Below are positions 1-5,869 of a stretch of DNA of 11,759 bases, piece after piece. Positions within the stretch are counted from its first letter, which is position 1, and every line of letters starts with the position of its first letter. Source of the stretch: Nitrospira sp. (GTDB taxonomy: Bacteria; Nitrospirota; Nitrospiria; Nitrospirales; Nitrospiraceae). Location: the NCBI GenBank assembly GCA_020697375.1, contig JAJFBJ010000182.1:1-11759 (forward strand), read 5' to 3'. Position numbers and translations under genes: made by a program. Under the pieces are notes generated by a model, which was given only the letters and a program-made list of their open reading frames with translations, did not search any database and had not been told where the DNA came from.

Positions 1-286
1 GCTGTACTTTTCGACGCGACTCTTCGGAGTAGCTGCCGATGCCTAGATTTACGTACAGGGCATCGGCGCGATAGCCGAGCTTGAGGAGAACATGCCACAG
101 CGCGAGGCTATCTTTGCCTCCGGACACCGCGACGAGGATACGATCCTCTGGCGTGAACATTTTGAACGACTTAATCGCGCGCGCGACCTGTTCATGCACA
201 AAGGTCGTGAAGCAGCCCTTGCAGAAGGCGGCATTGTGCCGCGGGAGGCTGATTACGGCTTTCGTCTTACACTTTCCGCAATTCAT
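1..286 (-). CDS. ttuA: TtuA/Ncs6-type PP-loop tRNA 2-thiolation enzyme, 5' part (runs off window)
   Basis: The first 95 codons are present; the gene continues beyond position 1. The translation begins MNCGKCKTKAVISLPRHNAA. It shows an N-terminal zinc-finger pair, Cys3-x2-Cys6 and Cys22-x2-Cys25, followed by the ATP-pyrophosphatase P-loop SGGKDS at residues 55-60. That combination is characteristic of the TtuA/Ncs6 (TIGR00269-like) family. Members adenylate a tRNA uridine and replace its oxygen with sulfur, taking the sulfur from the C-terminal thiocarboxylate of a ubiquitin-like carrier in the cytoplasm. The ATG at 286 is chosen because the conserved zinc finger starts immediately after it; a GGAAAG lies about 12 bases upstream. 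A ThiS-like carrier gene ends 101 bases upstream in the same orientation, which supports this role. The exact tRNA position modified (U54 as in Thermus, or another) cannot be told from this fragment. The family call is firm; the substrate is inference. Confidence 0.85.
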   Translation of the reverse strand, partial: MNCGKCKTKAVISLPRHNAAFCKGCFTTFVHEQVARAIKSFKMFTPEDRILVAVSGGKDSLALWHVLLKLGYRADALYVNLGIGSYSEESRRKVQ

Positions 287-387
287 GGTTTCATCAAGCT
301 TTCCGTATTCAGCAGGCAGCTTTCAGCGACAGAAGCGATCACATGTTGCTCCGATCCCTCGGCTGAGAGATTGCCGGCCGCTGATGG

Positions 388-585
388 CTATATTCCTCCC
401 GAGATGACCGGTCTGATTTCGATCTGGTCGGCATCGGCGAGCATTTCATCTTCCGTGACGAGGTCGTCACCCCGGATCACCAGATGCGCCTCGATCACGA
501 GGTTGAGTTCGCGCAGGACCTCTTTGGTGCGTTTGGGGCCTTTAATCTCAATTTGGCGTTGGGGATGGCTCAGTTGGACGATCAT
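388..585 (-). CDS. ThiS/MoaD-like ubiquitin-fold sulfur carrier
   Basis: A 65-residue protein starting MIVQLSHPQRQIEIKG and ending in VISGGI. The size, the pattern of beta strands around a central helix (KRTKEVLRELNL), the segment EDEMLADADQIEIRPVISGG and the near-terminal diglycine match the ThiS/MoaD/TtuB family. These proteins are activated as acyl-adenylates at the terminal glycine and carry sulfur as a thiocarboxylate. The thiolase gene directly downstream makes it the probable sulfur donor for tRNA thiolation (a TtuB-like role). Oddity: one extra residue, Ile65, follows Gly63-Gly64, and it would have to be removed or tolerated for thiocarboxylate formation. The start is uncertain. No good Shine-Dalgarno precedes the ATG at 585, and the frame stays open upstream to 858, so a longer product is formally possible. 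An in-frame TTG lies 12 codons upstream. Confidence 0.75.
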   Translation of the reverse strand: MIVQLSHPQRQIEIKGPKRTKEVLRELNLVIEAHLVIRGDDLVTEDEMLADADQIEIRPVISGGI

Positions 586-858
586 GGCGCGATGATACGG
601 CTGACGCGTGAGGGATTGCAACGTGGATCGAAGAATACTGCCGCTCTTGAGCGATAACTGATTACAGATGAGCAGGGTGAGGGGAGCGGGCCTCGCTATG
701 GACTGGTGGACCGGCTGATCGTGATCGACCGACTGCAGGCGGGCGCCTTCATTAAGCGGCAGGAGCCGCAACAGTAATTCCAGGCCGAGCAAGGTCAGCG
801 TCATGCCGAGGCACAGGCTGATTACTGACAAACCGGCGTATCTTATGCGGCGAGGCAT
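586..858 (-). pseudogene. Remnant N-terminus of a membrane-anchored SGNH/GDSL-hydrolase-like protein
   Basis: From the ATG at 858 the frame reads MPRRIRYAGLSVISLCLGMT. A hydrophobic signal-anchor follows (roughly residues 8-33), then RLLPLNEGARLQSVDHDQPV. A basic tip, one helix, then 'LLP..EG....VD..NPV' resembles the start of membrane-anchored SGNH/GDSL hydrolases as I remember the family. After about residue 51 (near position 706) the expected continuation is gone; the next 40 codons look non-protein-like and run in frame into the ThiS-like carrier. The whole catalytic region is absent. The simplest reading is a deletion that left the 5' end of a hydrolase gene next to the carrier gene. Alternatives are a genuine short membrane protein, or an in-frame membrane-anchored fusion to the carrier. 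The family resemblance is from memory, so confidence is moderate. Confidence 0.4.
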
Positions 859-970
859 CGGCAGAAATCAGGAGAAATGAGCGCATCGCCCTCAGCAGGC
901 GGGTATCTCAACTGCTCGCCTCTTTAACCAGGACTATTCATGCATACCTGCTCCGTCGTCCGATCCTCTC

Positions 971-1057
971 GCCCGGCCGGGGCTTTTCTCGTTCGGTCTC
1001 CTCGACGGACTGCAGGTACGCCTACGTCGGCCTTATGTGCGAGAAGCCCCGGCGGGC
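971..1057. repeat. Imperfect inverted repeat with nested hairpin in intergenic region
   Basis: The left arm at 971-991 (GCCCGGCCGGGGCTTTTCTC plus G) pairs with the right arm at 1040-1057 (CGAGAAGCCCCGGCGGGC), with small bulges, around a 48-base spacer. The right arm can also fold alone as a perfect 7-bp hairpin, GAAGCCC-CGGC-GGGCTTC, at 1043-1060. It lies downstream of the proline-rich gene (ends 1102) and upstream of the hydrolase remnant (858). It could act as a factor-independent stop for the minus-strand cluster, but it lacks a T-tract. It could also be a copy of a dispersed genomic repeat. The rest of 859-1101 shows no convincing gene. Confidence 0.45.
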
Positions 1058-1101
1058 TTCGGGCTCGAACGACTCGCAACGGCATCCATGAATCATCCGA
1101 G

Positions 1102-1344
1102 CTAGGGTGACGGAACCGGACTGGGAAACGGCGATGGAGGACCCGGCAACGGCGGTTGCGGGACGGGAACAGGGGGACGCGGCACCGGATCAGTGGGGCC
1201 TGGTCCCGGCTTCGGCGTGGGGACGGGGTCCGCCGCATGGCCATAAGGAATGGGCCACCAAGCAGCCAACAGCAGGAGAAGCAAGGCCCGAGCCGGCCAA
1301 CCAAATGTATGTGGATGTCTGTCGCTCTGACGGTGTGAAGCCAT
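1102..1344 (-). CDS. Small secreted proline-rich protein
   Basis: An 80-residue protein. Residues 1-38 form a signal peptide: a basic/histidine-rich start (MASHRQSDRHPHTFGWPARA), a run of six leucines, and a plausible signal peptidase I site after YGHA (residues 34-37). The mature part is about half proline (22 of residues 40-80), built of PxP, GP and PP units with almost no charge. Such a chain would form an extended polyproline-II rod outside the cytoplasmic membrane. The start is well supported: AAAGGAAG lies about 8 bases before the ATG, and the ORF begins 17 bases after the methyltransferase stop, so it is probably the last gene of a three-gene operon. The same frame is open far upstream inside the methyltransferase gene, but that part is only a shadow. 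No family recognised; a cell-wall or envelope-spanning linker role is a guess. PP dipeptides suggest EF-P-dependent translation. Confidence 0.7.
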   Translation of the reverse strand: MASHRQSDRHPHTFGWPARALLLLLLAAWWPIPYGHAADPVPTPKPGPGPTDPVPRPPVPVPQPPLPGPPSPFPSPVPSP

Positions 1345-1361
1345 TGTGTGCCGCTTCCTTT

Positions 1362-2483
1362 CTAGTGCGAGATCCCGGGGGCGGGAGATGTTCTGGCCAC
1401 GGCCAGCGTCGTATCCGGGACACGATCGACGGCCTGATAATAGATGTCGAGCCAGGGGGCGAAGTGATCGTTGTCTTTGTTCCATGCTTGCACTGCGCGG
1501 GCGGCGGTCAGACAAGCCCCCTTCAGGAGCGCCTCTTCCCATTGAGCCCAAATGGTGGATTCTTCGTTTGACAACGTCATCAGCGTGTCGGCCCTGGCCT
1601 CGATGCGCGCGAAGCCGTGCCTGGCCAGCAACTGGTCCATGGTGCGGAGGGTGTACCCATAGACGTAGGGAAATCCCAACAAGTTGTTCCACGCGAGCGC
1701 TGCGGTCAGCCAACCCTTCATCGGTTCGGCCGCCTGCTTCCGCCAGGTCAACAGGCGACGGAATGAGGCGCCATTGGGAATGCGAATCACCAGGAGGCCC
1801 CGCCTGCCGAGCATATGTCTCGCTGCCGCGAGCGTGGAGTCGGGATTCGGCAGCTGATCGAAGGTATTCCAAATCGCCACCGCATCGACGGCGCCGGCTG
1901 CTATGGGCGCTTCGATCAACGTGCCGCGCCACACGTCCAACCCACGCTTGCGGCAAAACGCCGTGACCTCCTTCCCCGGATCGATTCCCAGCATCCTCCA
2001 TCCGCGTTCCCGGCCGGCGGCAAGAAACCCGCCGACGAAACTCCCCACTTCCACGATCAACGGCGGGCTGTCTGATTCTTCACGGAGGTAGGGCTCCAAG
2101 GATCCCACTTTCGATTTGGCCCATCGACGTTGGAGTTCGAACTCCGCGTGGAGGTGCTCGTCGCCATACCGATCCTCACTGTAGGCTCCCGTGATGGTGG
2201 CGGCGGATGGGCGTGGCGCGCGGCAGACCAGGCCGCAGTCTCGACAGGCGGCGATATCAGTTATGTAGTCTTGCGTGAAATTCACACGATCCTTGAGCGC
2301 GGACTCGGTCGGATGCCGTAGCCGGCGGCGATAAAAGTGACGCAGAACCTGAATCTGTTCTTCCACCTCACTTGCCGCGCATAGCAGGTCGGTGTCGGAT
2401 CCGCCGCAGATATGACAGCTAAAATCTATTGAGACGGAGGCCTCTTCCATAGGGGCGTGGGCGGAAGCCTGTGATGTGGACAT
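1362..2483 (-). CDS. Class I SAM-dependent methyltransferase with zinc-ribbon-like N-terminus
   Basis: A 373-residue cytoplasmic protein. The N-terminal region carries two CxxC pairs, Cys23/Cys26 (CHIC) and Cys80/Cys83 (CRDC), which probably bind one zinc ion. It is followed by the 'GLVCRAPRP...AYSEDRYGDEH' segment typical of methyltransferases with this zinc domain. The SAM-binding fold starts at IVEVGSFVGGFL (motif I, residues 143-154), continues with LGIDPG (the acidic residue that contacts the ribose), and has AIWNTFDQLPNP and GLLVIRIPNG as later motifs. Relatives often methylate sugars in surface-polysaccharide pathways; here the substrate is unknown. The ATG at 2483 has AAGGA 9 bases upstream. 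A second candidate ATG at 2504 overlaps the stop of the Lon-like gene as TAATG, which would allow translational coupling and add 7 residues. Downstream, the proline-rich gene follows after 17 bases. Confidence 0.85.
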   Translation of the reverse strand: MSTSQASAHAPMEEASVSIDFSCHICGGSDTDLLCAASEVEEQIQVLRHFYRRRLRHPTESALKDRVNFTQDYITDIAACRDCGLVCRAPRPSAATITGAYSEDRYGDEHLHAEFELQRRWAKSKVGSLEPYLREESDSPPLIVEVGSFVGGFLAAGRERGWRMLGIDPGKEVTAFCRKRGLDVWRGTLIEAPIAAGAVDAVAIWNTFDQLPNPDSTLAAARHMLGRRGLLVIRIPNGASFRRLLTWRKQAAEPMKGWLTAALAWNNLLGFPYVYGYTLRTMDQLLARHGFARIEARADTLMTLSNEESTIWAQWEEALLKGACLTAARAVQAWNKDNDHFAPWLDIYYQAVDRVPDTTLAVARTSPAPGISH

Positions 2484-2503
2484 AAGGGCGCATCCTTCGG
2501 TCA

Positions 2504-3193
2504 TTACGGCGCTGCCGACAAGGGTACTTCCGAAAAAAATGGATGGTCCGTTAAGGCCTGATAGGCGACGGCGGCCGTGTGAATGGGTGAAATGTGCATG
2601 AGAAAAGGCGTGAACCAATCCGCGTCCGCCACGTCGAACGTGTCCGGGATGACCACCCGGCGGAGATGCTTGAGAGAAGCCGCTTGAATTTTCAACGGCA
2701 CGGCGGTGACGGGGCCAATGGTGCCTTCCGGGGTGATGGTCCCGGTCATCGTCCTGTCCAAGGGAATGAAGTCACCCTTGGCGAGCGCCACCACGGCGAG
2801 ACCGACAATGGCCGACAAACTGTCGCCATAAATAGTCGCGGCCGGCTCGTGCACCGTAAAACTGACCGTCCAGGAGTCCGTTTTCAAGTGGGCCGCATGC
2901 GCCGCGCGATCGATAGCGGCAAGAATGGCCAGTTCAGTATCGGAGCTAAAGGATCCCTGGCCGGCCAAAAAGCTCACGATGATGCCATGATGATCCGGCC
3001 GTTGTTCCCAGCCGACTATGAGTTCTCCTACAGCGCCCTCTCTGGCATGCCGGCTGTCGACCTCCCTGACCATCGTGACTCCCAGAAATCGAATGACCTG
3101 CGCTCGTTGCGTCTCGGCAGCGGCCCTGTCGGGCGCGCAGGATATGCCGAGCATCAAAACCACGCCCAGCAGTACGTTAGTCCTTCTGTTCAT
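2504..3193 (-). CDS. Secreted stand-alone Lon-type (S16) serine protease domain
   Basis: A 229-residue protein with a signal peptide (MNRRTNVLLGVVLMLGISCA, cleavage plausible after DRAAA at residue 26), followed only by a Lon proteolytic domain. There is no AAA+ ATPase and no PDZ domain. The segment GDSLSAIVGL...TMTGTITPEGTIGPVTAVPLK matches the Lon core. Ser125 is the nucleophile and Lys168 the general base. Their 43-residue separation equals that of the E. coli Lon dyad (Ser679/Lys722), and MTG falls at the same offset, so the core aligns without gaps. Both catalytic residues are present, so activity is expected, without ATP-driven unfolding and outside the cytoplasm. Cys19 is a weak lipobox candidate. 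The start at 3193 is supported by GAGGTG a few bases upstream. Its TAA overlaps a possible methyltransferase start. A processing or regulatory peptidase is the likely role; the target is unknown. Confidence 0.85.
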   Translation of the reverse strand: MNRRTNVLLGVVLMLGISCAPDRAAAETQRAQVIRFLGVTMVREVDSRHAREGAVGELIVGWEQRPDHHGIIVSFLAGQGSFSSDTELAILAAIDRAAHAAHLKTDSWTVSFTVHEPAATIYGDSLSAIVGLAVVALAKGDFIPLDRTMTGTITPEGTIGPVTAVPLKIQAASLKHLRRVVIPDTFDVADADWFTPFLMHISPIHTAAVAYQALTDHPFFSEVPLSAAP

Positions 3194-3251
3194 TGTCACC
3201 TCGTGAAATCCCAGATCGATCCTGGCAGAACTGGCCACGGCAACGGACCTG

Positions 3252-3272
3252 ATCCTTGGAACAACCTAGGAT
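3252..3272. repeat. Short inverted repeat upstream of the Lon-like gene
   Basis: ATCCT (3252-3256) and AGGAT (3268-3272) form a 5-bp stem, extendable by two more pairs after one mismatch, with loop AACAA. It lies about 60-80 bases upstream of the Lon-like gene start, so it could be an operator or a 5'-leader hairpin. The spacer to malQ (3194-3346) otherwise holds a run of G and no evident terminator. Short stems of this kind arise by chance. Confidence 0.2.
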
Positions 3273-3346
3273 AACACTCGGGGGGCGGCGACGGGGGCCC
3301 ATGCCAGATGGCCGCAGCAAGCCCCATCACCGAGGATCAGTGAGAA

Positions 3347-3520
3347 TTATCCGCGCGCGGTGGTGCGGCGGTTCAGTATTTTAGCCAAGGTTCGTGGGAG
3401 ATCGGCGGACTCGAGATCGTCAAGAGTCGTAGGTAGGGCCAGCGACCAATTCGGATATTTCCCTGCAGACGACGGCATGTTGGGTCGTTCGTTCACCGCG
3501 CCGGCGGCTTCCAATTCCGC
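3347..3520 (-). other. malQ: Out-of-frame C-terminal coding sequence of malQ
   Basis: In the +1 frame relative to malQ the strand encodes AGAVNERPNMPSSAGKYPNW, then SLALPTTLDDLESADLPRTL and a short basic tail, stopping with TAA at 3347-3349. This is the classic MalQ (GH77) C-terminus: E. coli MalQ has an equivalent 'PVNIPGT...NWRRKL' stretch. It is therefore displaced MalQ sequence rather than a separate gene. It has no start signal of its own. Confidence 0.8.
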
Positions 3521-5228
3521 AAGGCGAGTCTGCCAGTTGTTCGAAGGTCTTGGTGATGGCGAGGCTCACGTCGGCCTCCGACTCCACGCCGCTCGTCTCC
3601 AGAAGTTTCCCTCGAAACTGTTGCTGCGCCGACTGATCAGGTTCCACGCCGAACCGCCGTTGCGATTCCAGATCGGCTCCGGTCCAGACGCCAGCCAAGG
3701 TAGGCAAGTCGTGGGTCGTGACCGCGGCGAGGGCTTTCTGCGGATATGCCGAGGGCGGACCTTTCTCGAACCAGAGCAGGCGATAGGAGAGGATGTTCTG
3801 TTCCGCCAGGATGTCGCGCACGCCTTCCTCGACCGTACCGAGATCCTCTCCGACTACGATAGCTTGGGCACGCATGCTTTCGATTGCGATGATCGCCAAC
3901 AGCTCCTTGGCAGCATAGCGCACATAGGCGCCGTCTTTGGGTAGTCGCCCTTTCGGCACCCACCAGAGACGGAATAGACCCATGACATGGTCGATCCGAA
4001 GGCCGCCGGCATATCGAAGTATCGAACGGATGGTCTGAATGAACGGCTCGTATCCCGCCGCGCGAAGTCTATGCGGAATGAAGGGGGGAAGTCCCCAGTC
4101 CTGACCGGTGGTATTGAACAGGTCCGGCGGCGCGCCCACGGTCATGTCGGCTGCGATCAGGTCCTGCCATAACCAGGCGTCGGCTCCGCCAGGCATGAAT
4201 CCGATGGGGAGGTCCTGCATGAGCGGCACCCTGTGCACAGCCCGTTTCAATTGCCGATCGAGGAGCCACTGCAGCCAGCTGTGAAAGCGCACGCGGTCGG
4301 ATTCCGCCGCCGCGAATCGAAGGACCTGAGCGGCTTGGGGATGACGGTACTCGACAGGCCAGTCGCGCCAATCGGCGCCATGCTGCTCGACCAGGCAGCA
4401 AAAGACGGCAAATTGATGGAGGAGTTCGCCCTCCTGTCGGCGGAAATGGTCGAAATCTTCGTCGCCTTCGAAATGCGACCACAGGAGGCGCAGGGCATTC
4501 TGTTTCAATGTGAACACCCGGTCTCGATCGATCTGACGATTTCGATTGAGCGCATGCCCCTCAGCCGCAAGCCGCTCCAGGACATGCCCGAGCCGTTCCG
4601 CTCCAGGCAGTTCTTCAATCCGCAGGTAGAGCGGGTTCAAGTACCGTCGGCTTGAGGGCGAGTAGGGACTGGCTTCCTGCGGCAAGACGGGCTGGACGGC
4701 ATGAAGCGGATTGATCAGGAGGAGCCCGGCGCCGAGCGTGTCTGCCCAGGTTGCCAGCCGGCGAAGGTCGGCCAGATCACCCATGCCCCAACTCTCCCGG
4801 CTCCGCGCGGCGTACAGTTGCGCGCTCCAACCCCAGATTCGAAGATTTAGCGGTAGATGACAATTCCCGGGGGTGACGATGAGGCGAAGGGGTGTTCCCT
4901 TTTTATCGGCGGATGCCAGCCGATGATAGCCGATAGGCAGATTTCCCGGAAGCCGATCGGTAACGTTTCTTGTACTCCCGTCCTCCAGCGTCAGCACCGC
5001 CGGGGAAGGAAGTACGAGCGGCTCGCCCTGTCGCAGGACCTTCACGCTGTCAGCAAGCCACGAATCGAGAGCGGCCGGCGGTCGTCCCATGGCGGTCTTG
5101 ATACTGGTCAGCGTCTCTTCTGAAACCTGTTGCGTGGCTCCTGCGGCATCCTCGTACTCCGCTTGTATCCCCCAGGCCTCAGGCTTCGCCCGCACGTCTC
5201 CTTTGTCTCTCATTCTCTTGTCTTTCAT
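3420..5228 (-). CDS. malQ: 4-alpha-glucanotransferase (GH77), C-terminus frameshifted
   Basis: The frame encodes 602 residues of an amylomaltase/disproportionating enzyme, which transfers alpha-1,4-glucan segments between maltooligosaccharides in the cytoplasm. All three GH77 catalytic residues are present: Asp413 in GGLRIDH (nucleophile), Glu461 in VVGEDLG (acid/base) and Asp507 in TTHDLPT. Other family signatures are SRESWGMGDL (143-152), the 'ASPYSPSSRRYLNPLYL' loop (186-202) and DLFNTTGQDWGLPP (369-382). From about residue 570 (near 3520) the sequence stops resembling MalQ, while the true C-terminus continues in the +1 frame to 3347. From memory the spacing here is about 14 bases shorter than in E. 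coli malQ, which suggests a small out-of-frame deletion or a sequencing error. The start at 5228 has only a weak ribosome site; ATG and GTG alternatives follow within 12 codons. It lies 13 bases after the DUF4142 gene, so the two are probably cotranscribed. Confidence 0.9.
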   Translation of the reverse strand: MKDKRMRDKGDVRAKPEAWGIQAEYEDAAGATQQVSEETLTSIKTAMGRPPAALDSWLADSVKVLRQGEPLVLPSPAVLTLEDGSTRNVTDRLPGNLPIGYHRLASADKKGTPLRLIVTPGNCHLPLNLRIWGWSAQLYAARSRESWGMGDLADLRRLATWADTLGAGLLLINPLHAVQPVLPQEASPYSPSSRRYLNPLYLRIEELPGAERLGHVLERLAAEGHALNRNRQIDRDRVFTLKQNALRLLWSHFEGDEDFDHFRRQEGELLHQFAVFCCLVEQHGADWRDWPVEYRHPQAAQVLRFAAAESDRVRFHSWLQWLLDRQLKRAVHRVPLMQDLPIGFMPGGADAWLWQDLIAADMTVGAPPDLFNTTGQDWGLPPFIPHRLRAAGYEPFIQTIRSILRYAGGLRIDHVMGLFRLWWVPKGRLPKDGAYVRYAAKELLAIIAIESMRAQAIVVGEDLGTVEEGVRDILAEQNILSYRLLWFEKGPPSAYPQKALAAVTTHDLPTLAGVWTGADLESQRRFGVEPDQSAQQQFRGKLLETSGVESEADVSLAITKTFEQLADSPCGIGSRRRGERTTQHAVVCREISELVAGPTYDS

Positions 5229-5241
5229 TTCGCCCGTGAAG

Positions 5242-5799
5242 CTAAGGTTGGGCTAACGTCTTCATCAGGGTGCTTTTGCTCAGCGTTCCGGCAAGACCTT
5301 TGGCAAGGATGATGTGCTCTTTCAACAGGGGGAGGGTAGCAGACGCCCATTCCCGGATCTGCGGATGTTTGATGGCTTTGCCCTTCTTTGCAAATTCGGC
5401 CACGGTTTTTTTATGATCGCTCAACTCGTGTTTAATATAGGCTTGATCGAACGCCGCCCCCGAAAGTTGAGAAAATTTCTCGGGGGACCGCCGCTGCTGT
5501 TTGGTCCGGGTTTCCGTTAGGCTCATTCCTAACGACTCGGCCAGCTTGCTCACCTCCTGACCGGCCTTCGTGTGGTCTTGGAGCATGCGTTGAGCAAATT
5601 GCTTCACCGCGTCATTTCCCGAGCGTTCCATGGCCATCCGGCTGAGGGTTATTTCCGCCTGCTGCGCTCCCGCAGCGCCGGCGAGAAATGCCATGTCCTT
5701 CTTTCCGACAGTTTCCTCCTTCGCAACCGCCGGCGAGCAGAAAATGAGCGATAATCCGATCATCAACCCAACGCAGGACCCACGGGAAATCCGAGACAT
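5242..5799 (-). CDS. Secreted DUF4142 family protein
   Basis: A 185-residue protein with a signal peptide (MSRISRGSCVGLMIGLSLIF, cleavage likely after SPAVA at residue 26). It is followed by a helical DUF4142 domain. The diagnostic pattern is KKDMAFLAGAAGAQQAEITL, then KQFAQRMLQDHTKAGQEVSKL, then a later helix bundle with HELSDHKKTVAEF. DUF4142 proteins are predicted ferritin-like four-helix bundles exported to the periplasm or surface. Their biochemical role is not established; they often occur beside stress genes. The start at 5799 is preferred over the upstream in-frame ATG at 5829 because AAGGA lies 8 bases before it and the signal peptide then begins normally. The gene sits 70 bases after catalase and 13 bases before malQ, consistent with one stress-linked operon. 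Confidence 0.85.
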   Translation of the reverse strand: MSRISRGSCVGLMIGLSLIFCSPAVAKEETVGKKDMAFLAGAAGAQQAEITLSRMAMERSGNDAVKQFAQRMLQDHTKAGQEVSKLAESLGMSLTETRTKQQRRSPEKFSQLSGAAFDQAYIKHELSDHKKTVAEFAKKGKAIKHPQIREWASATLPLLKEHIILAKGLAGTLSKSTLMKTLAQP

Positions 5800-5869
5800 C
5801 AGTCTTTTCCTTCTTTTTCCAACTCTCAATGACTCAGAGGTTCCCCTGTGTGGAGCTCACTATCCATGG

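Noticed and set aside
92..595. 167-codon plus-strand frame opposite the thiolase and carrier genes
   Set aside because: The minus strand has conserved CxxC, SGGKDS and diglycine features. The plus frame is serine/arginine-rich noise.
1345..2001. Upstream part of the minus-strand frame that contains the proline-rich gene
   Set aside because: It overlaps the methyltransferase in another frame and has no domain. Only the last 243 bases, after a good ribosome site, look like a gene.
2594..3274. 226-codon plus-strand open frame over the Lon-like gene
   Set aside because: The opposite strand encodes a clear signal peptide and Lon catalytic dyad with correct spacing. This frame is rich in Arg, His and Gly with no domain.
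3360..3944. 194-codon plus-strand frame opposite the end of malQ
   Set aside because: It is antisense to strongly conserved GH77 sequence and has no protein-family resemblance.
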